Part shown: positions 37,513 through 46,795 of the stretch, in pieces
How the letters are laid out: every line of letters starts with the position of its first letter
Position numbering within the stretch: position 1 is the first letter of the stretch
Assembly: GCF_026460945.1 (NCBI RefSeq)
Contig: NZ_JAOVZV010000014.1
Location: 89,360-153,359, forward strand
Reading direction: 5' to 3'
DNA: 64,000 bases
From: Chryseobacterium luquanense
Lineage (GTDB): Bacteria; Bacteroidota; Bacteroidia; Flavobacteriales; Weeksellaceae
Position numbers and translations under genes: made by a program
Notes under the pieces: model-generated
Seen by the model: the letters and a program-made list of their open reading frames with translations, nothing else
What the model was told of the DNA's origin: nothing
The model's database searches: none

Positions 37513-39156
37513 TTATTTCTTGTTGAAAACCAATGTATTTCCATTCTGGATAAGGCTTAATTGTTTCTTTTCCGGAGAGAAAATAATTTCTACACCTGCG
37601 TTATCATATTTGAATTTGTCCCCTTCAACAAATTCTAAAGGAAATGAAGGTTGATCTGCTAATTGGGCAAAAAGATTTTCGTCTTTTACAAAGATTTTAA
37701 AATCTAGTTTAGGCTCTTTAGAATGATAATCTCCTTCATATTTTTTCAATTCATTTTCCGGAAGTTTCTTTAATTCATTGAATTTAGGATATTCATATTC
37801 GTGATCATAAATAAGACTTATGATTCCTATAAATAATTTTCGGTGTGATAATCCCTCACCGTTTACAATCATCGAAATAGAATACTTTTCAGAAGGGCTA
37901 TAAGAAACCAAAGAATGCGTTCCGGCTGTGTCACCACCATGTCCGTAAGAAATTTTATTATAAAACGGTACTCTCATTACGCCTAGCCCAAATGGTTTTT
38001 CATCTTTCGGAAGCATTCTGTCTAATGTTTCTTTTTTGATAAATTTATAATCAAATAAAGCGTTGATAAATAAATTCATATCATACGTTGTAGAAGTTAT
38101 GTCGCCTAAACCGATACAGTTGCGGAAATCAAAATCTTCTATCTCGACCCATTTTCCGGTTGTGTTTTCGTAAGATTTGAATATGTTTTTTTTATTGTCT
38201 AAAACCGAAAAAGTATTCTTCATATCGGCTTTACTTGTAATATTTTCTTTTAATAAAACATGGTATGGTTTTTTAGAAACTTTCTCTAAAATTCTGCTTA
38301 AAAGATAATATCCTGAATTTGAATATCTCTCTTTTTCTCCGGGTTGAAACTCAACGCCGTTCTTTTTTATGGTATCTAAAATTGCTTTATCACCTACTGG
38401 CTTTTTAAATAACCATGATCCGGCATAATCTCCTAATCCGCTTGTATGATTCATCAATTGCTCTAAGGTGATTTTATCGGCATTAGGAATGTCTGAATAA
38501 TATTTTGATAGTTTATCTTTCAGGCTTATTTTACCTTTTTCTTCCAGTTGCATCAGCATAACGGCAGTAGCCAATTTGCTGATGGATCCAATCTGATATG
38601 CTGTATTTGAATCAAACTTTGCATTTGGTATCTGATCCTGTCCAAAATTGTTCTCATAAATTTTTTTACCTTCTTTAAAAATCGTAACGCTTCCGATTCC
38701 CTGTTTGTTTTTGGTAATGTAATTTATAAAATCATCAATTTTTTCGGTGTTAATTGCTGTTTTTTCGAGATCTTTGGTAATTACTATATCTTTGGGTTTA
38801 GGTTGTTCTTTACCGTCATCTTTGTAAAGATTCATGGGAAAAGACTTCGAATTTTGTGTAAAAGTACCTTCGAAATGGTCTTTTTTAAACTGACCTTTGT
38901 ACAATGCGCCTAAAGCTTTCATTTCAAAAACTAATTCATTGTTGATGAATTCTGTTTTGTCAACCGGCATTATTTCATTTCCTTGTTTTGGACTTTGTGC
39001 GGTAGAAACGTACTCGTTGTTTTCTTTGCTGATATTCAGAATAAGAGGAAGTGATACCTGTCCTAAGTCAAGTTCTCCTTTCCAAGAGCCTGTTATTTCT
39101 TGGGCATAGAAAATCTGTGCTAATAAAATAAGCACTAATAATAGTTTGGTTTTCAT
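37513..39156 (-). CDS. Beta-lactamase-fold serine hydrolase (PBP4*/EstB-like)
   Basis: 547 residues: signal peptide (LLLVLILLAQIFYAQ), a small beta domain (about 20-115, GSWKGELDLGQVSLPLIL), a class C beta-lactamase-fold domain with the SxxK nucleophile Ser191-Ile-Ser-Lys194, YSNSGYYLLSRIL (the Tyr-x-Asn), and GHGGDTAGTHSL (third box), and a C-terminal domain with YEGDYHSKEPKLDF. Periplasmic or secreted; families like this act as peptidases or esterases. Followed closely by a small membrane-protein gene upstream in the same direction. Confidence 0.88.
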   Translation of the reverse strand: MKTKLLLVLILLAQIFYAQEITGSWKGELDLGQVSLPLILNISKENNEYVSTAQSPKQGNEIMPVDKTEFINNELVFEMKALGALYKGQFKKDHFEGTFTQNSKSFPMNLYKDDGKEQPKPKDIVITKDLEKTAINTEKIDDFINYITKNKQGIGSVTIFKEGKKIYENNFGQDQIPNAKFDSNTAYQIGSISKLATAVMLMQLEEKGKISLKDKLSKYYSDIPNADKITLEQLMNHTSGLGDYAGSWLFKKPVGDKAILDTIKKNGVEFQPGEKERYSNSGYYLLSRILEKVSKKPYHVLLKENITSKADMKNTFSVLDNKKNIFKSYENTTGKWVEIEDFDFRNCIGLGDITSTTYDMNLFINALFDYKFIKKETLDRMLPKDEKPFGLGVMRVPFYNKISYGHGGDTAGTHSLVSYSPSEKYSISMIVNGEGLSHRKLFIGIISLIYDHEYEYPKFNELKKLPENELKKYEGDYHSKEPKLDFKIFVKDENLFAQLADQPSFPLEFVEGDKFKYDNAGVEIIFSPEKKQLSLIQNGNTLVFNKK

Positions 39157-39168
39157 TAAGATAAGTGT

Positions 39169-39750
39169 TTAGTTGTTAAGTATTTGGCATAATATTACCG
39201 TAAGAAATGTTACAATGCAGAAAATCACTGTTTGTTGCCATTTTTTGATGTTTGTTGCTGTTTTGAATCCGTTGTAAAAAATAGCTACACTGTATATCAG
39301 ACAACCTATATTAGCTATTGTAAATAAAATCATCACTAAAAAATCTACAAAAGGAAATATTTCTGTCGGATGGCTCTGATAGTTTGTTACTGTTTCTATT
39401 GATTGTTTGATGAAATCAAATTTTTCTAAAGGAATAAGAATAATAAGAGGAATTTGAGAAATTAACACGGCATTTGCAATATCAATCAATCGTGTTTTCC
39501 GATAAAATACTTTACCTAGCAAAAACAACACAGCAATCATCGCTGCAAAACTTATAAAAGTTGGGATAATTAAATCATAAAGATGAATCGTTTTGAAAGG
39601 TGCAATTCTGTAAATGCTTATGAAACAACTTTCTGTAAAATAGGATAACGGGATGGTAATTATGAAAAAAATAATCCCAATAGCTAACAGAATTTTTTCA
39701 TCAAATTTTTCAAAAGGATTAAAAATAGTTTTCAAGGTCATGTGTTTCAT
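39169..39750 (-). CDS. Multi-pass membrane protein (YIP1-like)
   Basis: 193 residues with about five membrane helices (roughly 20-38, 55-78, 90-108, 130-155, 168-190) and the opening KTIFNPFEKFDEKILLAIG, similar to YIP1-type membrane proteins of Bacteroidota. Its ATG overlaps the DUF2089 stop by four bases (ATGA). It lies 12 bases ahead of the serine hydrolase gene, so the three form one operon. Function unknown. Confidence 0.65.
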   Translation of the reverse strand: MKHMTLKTIFNPFEKFDEKILLAIGIIFFIITIPLSYFTESCFISIYRIAPFKTIHLYDLIIPTFISFAAMIAVLFLLGKVFYRKTRLIDIANAVLISQIPLIILIPLEKFDFIKQSIETVTNYQSHPTEIFPFVDFLVMILFTIANIGCLIYSVAIFYNGFKTATNIKKWQQTVIFCIVTFLTVILCQILNN

Positions 39751-40013
39751 TTTTTTAGTTGATCAATTTTTTTGATGAGGTCATCCATTTTATTTCTCAT
39801 AGTAGGATAAGAAAGCTCTGCCTGTTTCGCCATTTCTTTTATACTTCCGCTGGAAAGAAAAAAGTTTAAGATAAAGTCCTGCTCATCCCTTTGCAGTTTT
39901 AAGAAAACCGGTAGCTCATAATCACCATTTACATTGGTTCCGCAATCGGGACATTTCATCTGGCTTACATTGAGTGTGTGATCACAACTAGGACAAATTA
40001 TTGGCAGTTTCAT
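39747..40013 (-). CDS. DUF2089 protein (zinc ribbon plus helix-turn-helix)
   Basis: 88 residues. A zinc ribbon at the start, CPSC (8-11) and CPDC (21-24), followed by FLKLQRDEQDFILNFFLSS and a helix-turn-helix-like segment GSIKEMAKQAELSYPTMRNK. Matches DUF2089 proteins, probable small DNA-binding regulators. First gene of an operon with a membrane protein and a serine hydrolase, so it is likely their regulator; this is the usual Bacteroidota arrangement with a membrane partner. Confidence 0.88.
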   Translation of the reverse strand: MKLPIICPSCDHTLNVSQMKCPDCGTNVNGDYELPVFLKLQRDEQDFILNFFLSSGSIKEMAKQAELSYPTMRNKMDDLIKKIDQLKK

Positions 40014-40156
40014 TGAATTTGTTTTTACAAATGTAATATTATTTTTAATAAAGTTAAAATATTTTTTAATAAAGTTAAATAATGTTTTGATTTAAAAACA
40101 AAAATAGACCTCCAAATATATGGAAGTCTAACAATTTTTTAATCGATTTAAGAGAA

Positions 40157-41002
40157 TTATTTATCCAGTATTCCTCTGATTTTGTTGGCATTATGAATTA
40201 ATTCTTCAATATATTCAAAATTATCTTTTTCTAAAGCCGACTTGAATTTTCTTAACTGGGTAATATGCTCATTCAAAACATCGAGTACATTTTCTTTATT
40301 TTGCTTAAAAATTGGAACCCACATTTCAGGATGAGATTTTGCCAAACGCACCGTACTCGAAAAACCCGAACTCGCCAACTGAAAAATCGTATCTTCTTCT
40401 TTTTCCTTTTCCAAAACCGTGTTTGCTAAAGCATATGATGTGATATGAGAAATATGAGAAATATAAGCAGTGTGAACATCGTGATCTTCGGCATTCATGT
40501 AAATAGTGTGCATTTCAAGATTGTTGACAATATTTTCTACAACATGTAGAGCATCTTCTGCAGATTCTTCACGGTTGCAGATTACTCCGGCTTTTCCTGA
40601 AAAACTTTCGGCAATGGCAGATTTCGGACCATTGTTTTCCGTTCCCCACATCGGGTGAAAAGCCACAAATCGTGATCTGTTAGGATGGTTTTTTACAGCA
40701 TTTACAATTCCTGATTTTGTTGAACCAACATCCATTACGGTCTGCTGATCTGAGATTAAATCTAAAACTTCGGGCAAAATTTTTCTCGCAGAATCTACAG
40801 GAATAGCAATGATTACTAAATCAGAATTTTTAATTCCGGTTTCTAAATCCGATTTTTGGTTGATGATATTTAAAGCTAAAGCTTCATCAAGGTTTTCAAT
40901 ATTATTATCGATTCCGTAAACGAAATCTGCGATATTTTTCTGTTTTAATTTTAAGGCAATCGAGCCGCCGATTAATCCTACACCAATGATACTTATTTTC
41001 AT
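40157..41002 (-). CDS. tyrA: Prephenate dehydrogenase
   Basis: 281 residues from the ATG at 41002 (a TTG at 41011 is less likely). Rossmann NAD-binding GVGLIGGSIALKLKQ, then FHPMWGTENNGPKSA and HDVHTAYISHISHITSYALA with active-site histidines, and a C-terminal dimer helix. It oxidises prephenate to 4-hydroxyphenylpyruvate on the way to tyrosine. No chorismate mutase or ACT domain is fused. A leader peptide rich in tyrosine and a terminator hairpin precede it, suggesting tyrosine-sensed attenuation. Confidence 0.93.
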   Translation of the reverse strand: MKISIIGVGLIGGSIALKLKQKNIADFVYGIDNNIENLDEALALNIINQKSDLETGIKNSDLVIIAIPVDSARKILPEVLDLISDQQTVMDVGSTKSGIVNAVKNHPNRSRFVAFHPMWGTENNGPKSAIAESFSGKAGVICNREESAEDALHVVENIVNNLEMHTIYMNAEDHDVHTAYISHISHITSYALANTVLEKEKEEDTIFQLASSGFSSTVRLAKSHPEMWVPIFKQNKENVLDVLNEHITQLRKFKSALEKDNFEYIEELIHNANKIRGILDK

Positions 41003-41023
41003 TTTATTCAAATTTAAAAAATA

Positions 41024-41050
41024 AAAAACCCCGCCAAAGGACGAGGTTTT
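41024..41050 (-). promoter_or_regulatory. Candidate attenuator terminator upstream of tyrA
   Basis: On the minus strand the sequence AAAACCTCGTCC, TTTGG, then CGGGGTTTTTT folds as an intrinsic terminator and ends 21 bases before the tyrA ATG. No minus-strand gene other than tyrA lies upstream, so it can only act on the tyrA transcript. Segment AAGGAT (41068-41073) could pair with GTCCTT in the terminator loop and release it. Confidence 0.65.
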
Positions 41051-41071
41051 AGTTATATATACAAGAAATCC

Positions 41072-41125
41072 TTATCCCAAATCTGAGTTAAAAATTCCGT
41101 AATAATAGATTTTGTTTGTAATCAC
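41072..41125 (-). CDS. Candidate tyrosine leader peptide of tyrA
   Basis: A 17-codon frame upstream of tyrA, from a GTG at 41125 to TAA at 41072-41074: ITNKIYYYGIFNSDLG, with three consecutive tyrosines and a phenylalanine. It ends 22 bases before the terminator hairpin. The arrangement resembles ribosome-mediated attenuators of aromatic amino-acid genes: stalling at Tyr codons would favour read-through. The start codon is not certain (no ATG), and the promoter is only weakly seen (TACATTCG on the minus strand). Confidence 0.5.
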   Translation of the reverse strand: MITNKIYYYGIFNSDLG

Positions 41126-41203
41126 AAAGCGAATGTAAGAATTTTTTTGAAAATATCGTTGCTTTTGAATGCATTTCTTATGACTAAGAAATTGTTTTTA
41201 ATT

Positions 41204-41313
41204 CGTCAGTTCGAGTGTTTTTTCGCAGTGAAACGCAGAAAAAATGTATCGAGAACTGATTTACTAAAAAGTTCTCGATACAAAATTCTTTCAGAATTTC
41301 ACTCGAACTGACG
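41204..41313. repeat. Nested palindromic element (copy 1)
   Basis: Outer arms CGTCAGTTCGAGTG / CACTCGAACTGACG (14 bp perfect) enclose inner arms TGTATCGAGAACT / AGTTCTCGATACA (13 bp perfect). A second, partly decayed copy lies at 45741-45881. It lies between tyrA and polA. Folds into a two-level cruciform or long hairpin; MITE- or REP-like. Confidence 0.85.
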
Positions 41314-41343
41314 ATTCTAAAAATAATCAATATGATTTCTCAG

Positions 41344-41374
41344 TTTGGCCACTCATCCCGATTTCATATATTTG
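41344..41374 (+). promoter_or_regulatory. polA promoter
   Basis: TTTG at 41344-41347, 19 bases, TATATTTG at 41367-41374: a complete Bacteroidota promoter. The transcript would start near 41381, so the ATG at 41390 is the start and the in-frame TTG at 41345 is not. Confidence 0.8.
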
Positions 41375-41389
41375 TTCATTATTCAAAAT

Positions 41390-44257
41390 ATGGAGGCAAC
41401 ACAAGATAAAAGGCTTTTTCTCATCGATGCTTATGCGATGATTTTCAGAGGATATTACGCATTGATTAGAAGTCCGAGAATTACCAGTACCGGAATTGAT
41501 ACATCCGCAATTTTTGGTTTTACCAATTCTTTGATCGAATTAATCAGAAGGGAAAGACCAACTCATTTAGCTGTTGTCTTTGATGTCGGTCAGGCAAGTA
41601 TCAGAACTAATGATTTCGCAGAATACAAAGCTAATCGTAGCGAAACTCCCGAAGCTATCAGGGTTGCAATCCCATATCTTCACCGGATTTTGGATGCCAT
41701 GCATATTCCTCACATGGGTGTGGAAGGTTACGAAGCGGATGATCTAATTGGAACTCTTGCTTGTAAAGCGGAAAAAGAAGGTTATACCACATTTATGGTG
41801 ACACCTGATAAAGATTTTGCTCAATTGGTTACCGATAAAATCAAAATTTATAAACCAGGTTTAAAAGGCGGCGAAATCGAAATTTTAGGTGTAGAAGAAG
41901 TAAAAGCTAAATACGAAATCGAAGATCCGAAACAAGTCATTGATTATCTCGCAATGATGGGTGATGCTGTCGATAATATCCCGGGATTGGATGGTGTTGG
42001 TGAAAAAACAGCGATGAAATTCCTCAAAGAATACGGAAGCATTGAAAATCTTTTAGCCAATACTCATCAGTTGAAAGGTAAGATAAAAGAAAAAATAGAA
42101 GCTTCAGCCGAACGCGGAATATTATCTAAAAAATTAGCAACCATTATTTGTGATGCACCCGTAGAATTTCATCAAGAACAATACGATCTCGAAACTCCTG
42201 ATTTTGAAAAAGTAAAAGTGATTTTTGATGAAATCGAATTCAGAAGATTATACGAAAATCTTTACCGGGCATTTGCGCCTTCAGAAACAATTTCGGTAAA
42301 AACAACCGTTGTTTCCCAGAATGGTGTAACCATTACAGAAGTGGATGGACAAATCGCTGAAACTCCACAACAGAAAGTTTCCAAAAATGTAGGTCAGCTT
42401 GATCTTTTTGCGACATATGAAGAGCTCGATCAGGCAACTTCCACAAAATCTACGATTGCAGAAAACGATCATTTATATCAGTTTGTAGATAATCCGAAAG
42501 CACAGAAAATATTAGTTCAGAATCTTTTGAAAAAAAAAGCCGTTTGTTTTGATACAGAAACTACTTCATTAAACGAACTGGAAGCTGAATTGGTGGGAAT
42601 GAGTTTTTCCTACAAAAAAGGTTTAGCCTATTATATTCCGCTTTCTGAAGATCAGGGTGAAGTTTTACAGACTTTGGAAATCTTCAGACCATTTTTTGAA
42701 AAAGAAGATTTAATTAAAATTGCGCACAACTTAAAATACGATTACAAAGTTCTGAAACAGTACAACATGACCGTAAAAGGAGCTATGTTCGATACGATGA
42801 TTGCGCATTATCTTTTGAATCCTGACGGAAGACACGGAATGGACTATCTTTCTGAAGTTTATTTAGGTTATAAACCTGTTTCTATTGAAACAATTATCGG
42901 TAAAAAAGGGAAAAATCAAGGAAATTTCAGAGATGCAGATTTAAGAACGCAGACGGATTATGCAGCCGAAGATGCTGATGTGACCTTCCAGTTATATGAA
43001 TTGTTTGCGCCGCAATTAAAAAAAGAAAACCTTGAAGATCTTTTCTACAACATCGAAATGCCTTTGATGGAAGTGTTGGCTAAAATGGAACTCGAAGGAA
43101 TTTCTCTGGACGAAAAATGGCTCGCTCAGGAAAGTATCGACCTTGAGAATGATTTAAGACAGTTAGAATCAAAAATATTTGAAATTTCTGGTGAAGAATT
43201 TAATATGAATTCACCAAGGCAATTGGGAGATGTATTGTTTGAAAAAATGCAGCTTGATCCGAAAGCCAAAAAGACAAAAACCGGACAGTATGCAACGTCG
43301 GAAGATGTATTGCAAAAATTGTCTTCAAAACACGAGATCATTCAGCATATTTTAGAATACAGAACGTATCAGAAACTGAAATCTACGTATGTGGATGCAT
43401 TGCCATCACAGATTGATAAAGATGATAACCGTGTACATACCAATTTCTCACAAACTACGGCTGCAACAGGTCGTTTGGCGAGTGTGAATCCTAATTTGCA
43501 GAATATTCCAATCCGTACATTAAGAGGTCAGCAAATCCGTGGAGCGTTTGTTTCAGGAGAAGGAAAGAAAATTATTTCTGCCGATTATTCGCAGATTGAA
43601 CTGCGTTTAATTGCCGAAATCTCTGGTGAAGACAATATGATCAAAGCCTTTCAGGATGGCAAAGATATTCACGCTTCCACGGCTGCTAAATTGTTTAATA
43701 TCCCGTTGGAAGAGGTTTCAAAAACGCAGCGTGGACAAGCAAAAACGGTCAACTTTGGAATTTTATACGGTCAGGGAGCTTTTGCGTTGGCAGAACAAAC
43801 CGGATTATCCAGATCTGAAGCTAAGCAGATGATCGAAGCGTATTACGAAACCTATCCGAAATTGAAAGAATATATGGCGGAGCAAGTGAAAAGAGCTCGT
43901 GATATCGGTTATGTAGAAACAATTTTAGGACGAAAACGTCACTTGAAAGACATCAATTCCGGAAATTTTGTGGTGCGGGCTCATGCCGAAAGAAATGCCG
44001 TAAATGCTCCCATTCAGGGAAGTGCCGCAGATGTTGTGAAACTGGCAATGATTAAAATTCAAAAAGAATTAGAAAAAGAAAAATTGCAGACCAAAATGCT
44101 CCTTCAGGTACATGACGAATTAATTTTTGAATCTCCCATTGATGAGGTAGAAGTTGCTACACATATCATTAAAACAGAAATGGAAAATGCTATTGAAACG
44201 CAGGTTCCGTTATTGGTTGAAGTGGGAGTAGGGAAGAACTGGCTGGAAGCGCATTAA
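41390..44257 (+). CDS. polA: DNA polymerase I
   Basis: 955 residues. N-terminal 5'-3' exonuclease (RLFLIDAYAMIFRGYYAL, VEGYEADDLIGTLACKAE, DAVDNIPGLDGVGEKTAMKF), an active-looking 3'-5' exonuclease (FDTETTSLNE with the Asp/Glu metal ligands, HNLKYDYKVL, DYAAEDADVTF), and the polymerase with motif A (ADYSQIELRLIAEIS), O-helix (RGQAKTVNFGILYGQG) and motif C (LQVHDELIFE). It fills gaps and removes RNA primers in replication and repair. Normal domain order and length. Confidence 0.97.
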   Translation: MEATQDKRLFLIDAYAMIFRGYYALIRSPRITSTGIDTSAIFGFTNSLIELIRRERPTHLAVVFDVGQASIRTNDFAEYKANRSETPEAIRVAIPYLHRILDAMHIPHMGVEGYEADDLIGTLACKAEKEGYTTFMVTPDKDFAQLVTDKIKIYKPGLKGGEIEILGVEEVKAKYEIEDPKQVIDYLAMMGDAVDNIPGLDGVGEKTAMKFLKEYGSIENLLANTHQLKGKIKEKIEASAERGILSKKLATIICDAPVEFHQEQYDLETPDFEKVKVIFDEIEFRRLYENLYRAFAPSETISVKTTVVSQNGVTITEVDGQIAETPQQKVSKNVGQLDLFATYEELDQATSTKSTIAENDHLYQFVDNPKAQKILVQNLLKKKAVCFDTETTSLNELEAELVGMSFSYKKGLAYYIPLSEDQGEVLQTLEIFRPFFEKEDLIKIAHNLKYDYKVLKQYNMTVKGAMFDTMIAHYLLNPDGRHGMDYLSEVYLGYKPVSIETIIGKKGKNQGNFRDADLRTQTDYAAEDADVTFQLYELFAPQLKKENLEDLFYNIEMPLMEVLAKMELEGISLDEKWLAQESIDLENDLRQLESKIFEISGEEFNMNSPRQLGDVLFEKMQLDPKAKKTKTGQYATSEDVLQKLSSKHEIIQHILEYRTYQKLKSTYVDALPSQIDKDDNRVHTNFSQTTAATGRLASVNPNLQNIPIRTLRGQQIRGAFVSGEGKKIISADYSQIELRLIAEISGEDNMIKAFQDGKDIHASTAAKLFNIPLEEVSKTQRGQAKTVNFGILYGQGAFALAEQTGLSRSEAKQMIEAYYETYPKLKEYMAEQVKRARDIGYVETILGRKRHLKDINSGNFVVRAHAERNAVNAPIQGSAADVVKLAMIKIQKELEKEKLQTKMLLQVHDELIFESPIDEVEVATHIIKTEMENAIETQVPLLVEVGVGKNWLEAH

Positions 44258-44266
44258 CAAAATAGA

Positions 44267-45253
44267 ATGAACCGAACTAAGGCATATATTTTTATTATTC
44301 TGGGTATTGTAATAATAGTACCACTAATCATTTATTTTTACCTGAATAATAAAAATATTGTTGAAGTTCCAAAAGTAGAAAAAACTGAAATTTCGGTCAC
44401 AGATTCTGTGAAAAAAGAAACTGATTCTATAGCTATTTTTAAAGATTTTGTAAAAGATTTTAATTCTCATCAGAAGAAAAATATCAATAAATATATTGAT
44501 GCAGATTTGGGAATGATCATGTATTATCATGACGGTCCTTATCCTATTATCAGTGCTCTTGAAGAAATAGGATATGAAATAGATTGGCTGAATACAGATT
44601 TATTTGAAAATAATGTAAAGTTTGAAGATTTTCCTGAATATTTAGGTGATTTTAAATTTTCTAAAACAGGTTTTTTTGTACAGAAAAATAAGAACAATTT
44701 TTTGCTGGAAAATTTTGATAATTCTTACAATTCTCATCCACCATCTTTTTTTAATAAATATAAAAAACTGGAGAAGCTCTGTAATTTTTGGGCGATAGGA
44801 ATAAGCAAAAATCAAAAGAAGCAATTTTATTTCTATTTCAGATTAGACCAAAAAAAGCTTACTTTACTAGGCTTGGAAGTTGATCGGTTGAATGATATTT
44901 TGTTTGCTGATCCGGAAGCTTCCTTTATCCCATTTAAAAATAAAAATGATATCGAAAATTACTTGAGAGATCATCAATTGTTTTTAGATAAAGAACAAAA
45001 TGCAAGCATAGATTTGACTAAAAAAGAGATTGTCTACTACGATTTCCCTACAAATAACCCTTTCATTTTTGACCATTATGAAATTGGGGAAATTGAAGAA
45101 AATTCATCAAAAATAAAATCTGCTGAAGTAATATTTTATCCAAATGAATCTAAAGAAGATGGTTTTATTACTTTCTTTTCTAATAAAGGTCGATTTGTAG
45201 TTTATCCGATGGGGGTAAGACCGCCATACTTTTACGATGTTGTAAAAAAGTAA
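44267..45253 (+). CDS. Membrane-anchored hypothetical protein
   Basis: 328 residues with one N-terminal membrane helix (about 7-26, IFIILGIVIIVPLIIYFYL) and a soluble, Phe/Tyr/Lys-rich part. Nothing in it matches a family that I recognise. It follows polA by nine bases and is likely read from the polA transcript, although a functional link is not implied. A weak hairpin follows the stop at about 45254-45273. Confidence 0.6.
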   Translation: MNRTKAYIFIILGIVIIVPLIIYFYLNNKNIVEVPKVEKTEISVTDSVKKETDSIAIFKDFVKDFNSHQKKNINKYIDADLGMIMYYHDGPYPIISALEEIGYEIDWLNTDLFENNVKFEDFPEYLGDFKFSKTGFFVQKNKNNFLLENFDNSYNSHPPSFFNKYKKLEKLCNFWAIGISKNQKKQFYFYFRLDQKKLTLLGLEVDRLNDILFADPEASFIPFKNKNDIENYLRDHQLFLDKEQNASIDLTKKEIVYYDFPTNNPFIFDHYEIGEIEENSSKIKSAEVIFYPNESKEDGFITFFSNKGRFVVYPMGVRPPYFYDVVKK

Positions 45254-45270
45254 ATTAAGGATTTCAAATC

Positions 45271-45657
45271 TTAATATTCAAACTCAATTCCACCCACATA
45301 AACCAAAGAAAGTTCGTCATTTTCTACAGATTTTGGTTGTGGAATTTGTCCTTGACTTACAAAAACGAGAGAGTTAATATCAAATTTCAGATTCATTTCG
45401 TTGATTCTGTTGTATAAAACCGGAAGCCATTGCTCGGCAAAAGAATATTCAGAAAAATGCTGGATGCTTTGCTCAAAACCGTATTCCATTAAATCCTGAT
45501 CAAACCAAACAGTATCCTGCGATTCCGCAAATTTTGAAATATAGGTGTCATCAGATTCTTCTTCGATGTAATAATTCTCATCTTCTTCTACAAACTGGAA
45601 AAAATCTTCTTCCGTTCTGAAATTTCCTACCCAAAAATCTAAAATCTGTGTATTCAT
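45271..45657 (-). CDS. Immunity-22-like protein (possible)
   Basis: 128 residues from the ATG at 45657 (TTG at 45678 less likely). Acidic, soluble, with LDFWVGNFRTEEDFFQFVEE and FAESQDTVWFDQDLMEYGFE, features I associate with the Imm22 family of polymorphic-toxin immunity proteins. No toxin gene is seen in the neighbourhood, so it would be an orphan. Family call is tentative. Confidence 0.5.
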   Translation of the reverse strand: MNTQILDFWVGNFRTEEDFFQFVEEDENYYIEEESDDTYISKFAESQDTVWFDQDLMEYGFEQSIQHFSEYSFAEQWLPVLYNRINEMNLKFDINSLVFVSQGQIPQPKSVENDELSLVYVGGIEFEY

Positions 45658-45740
45658 GTCTAATTTTTTGAAGCGCAAAGGTATGATAATAGTTTTTATA
45701 TAAAAAGTTTGAAAGTTTTTGAGAAGTAAAATATATTCAA

Positions 45741-45881
45741 CGTCAGTTCGAGTAAATTTTGAAAAAATCGTATCGAGAACTTTTCGATTTTTTTTGAATG
45801 TTGGTAAGTATATTCGGTGAAAAGTTGACTAGTTCTCGATACATTTTTCTTCATTTCATTCCTAAAAACACTCAAACTGGA
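45741..45881. repeat. Nested palindromic element (copy 2, partly decayed)
   Basis: Left end CGTCAGTTCGAGT and inner arms CGTATCGAGAACT / AGTTCTCGATAC match copy 1 at 41204-41313; the right end (CACTCAAACTGG) has changed and the middle is longer. Lies between two minus-strand genes. Confidence 0.8.
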
Positions 45882-45903
45882 GGAAATATTATATAAACTT
45901 AAC

Positions 45904-46467
45904 CTAAACTCTCAAAACTCCTCTAAAAGCTCTTGCTGCATAGTAAGAATTAGCTCCATTATGATATACAAAAACAGTATTATAACGACGGTCACAGAAT
46001 ATAGCCCCACCCAATTCTCTTATTTCTTTTGGTGTTTTGACCCAACTGGAAGTTTTCAAATCAAACTCTCCTAAAGTCTGCAAAAAACGATATTGTTCTT
46101 CTGAAAGAATTTCAACACCCATTTGTTTGGCGGTTGTCATTACATCATTTTGAGGTTTGTTTTCCTTCCGGGAATCCAGAGCTTCACGGTCGTAGCAAAA
46201 ACTTCTTCTTCCATTAGGGCTTTCTGCGGAACAGTCGAAGAAAATATATTCATCTGTTTTTTCATCATAATCTACGACGTCGGGTTCTCCTCCCGAAATT
46301 TCCATTTCATTGAGTGACCATAATTTTGAGGGGTTTGAATTTAATTTTTCCTCAATTTTTGACCAGTCTAGTTTTTCGTGATGGGTTATGTTTTTTTCAA
46401 AACGTTTTTTGAGTATCTGTATAAGTTCTATACTTTCTTCTGTGGAAATTTGTTTTTTAGCTGCCAT
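45904..46467 (-). CDS. DUF4256 protein
   Basis: 187 residues, cytoplasmic. LWSLNEMEISGGEPDVVDYD, FFDCSAESPNGRRSFCYD, ELGGAIFCDRRYNTVFVYHN and AARAFRGVLRV are diagnostic of DUF4256, a family of unknown function common in Bacteroidota and Firmicutes. It is a single gene between two repeat-bearing gaps. Confidence 0.88.
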   Translation of the reverse strand: MAAKKQISTEESIELIQILKKRFEKNITHHEKLDWSKIEEKLNSNPSKLWSLNEMEISGGEPDVVDYDEKTDEYIFFDCSAESPNGRRSFCYDREALDSRKENKPQNDVMTTAKQMGVEILSEEQYRFLQTLGEFDLKTSSWVKTPKEIRELGGAIFCDRRYNTVFVYHNGANSYYAARAFRGVLRV

Positions 46468-46795
46468 TTCTTTGAATTGAATGAGTTTTAAAATTAAATA
46501 AAAATTCCGATTCTACATTACTGACAATTTGACATAAGTGAAATATTATTCTGAATTAGGATTTTATGACGAGAGTACAGAAAGGATACAGCGATGATAC
46601 AGCGATACATGAGAAAGATTATATGTCAAAATGACAAAAATAAGTAGATTGTATTAAAAAAGTAATGAATGTCCGTAAATTTTAATGAGTTTTTAACGTA
46701 CTGTTTGTTATTTCCTAAGAATTTCAATTCACTGAAAATAAAGTAGTTTAGATTCCGAAGGAATCATAAAGTGACTGATGATTTAAAATAGATAT
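46468..46795. other. Noncoding stretch, 330 bases
   Basis: AT-rich, no gene seen. It holds a small direct repeat (GATACAGCGAT twice near 46578-46605) and a palindrome GATTCCGAAGGAATC (about 46752-46766) of the kind found in dispersed elements. No RNA gene recognised. Confidence 0.5.

Noticed and set aside
41345..41389. Upstream TTG extension of polA
   Set aside because: It overlaps the promoter; the ATG at 41390 begins the conserved N-terminus.
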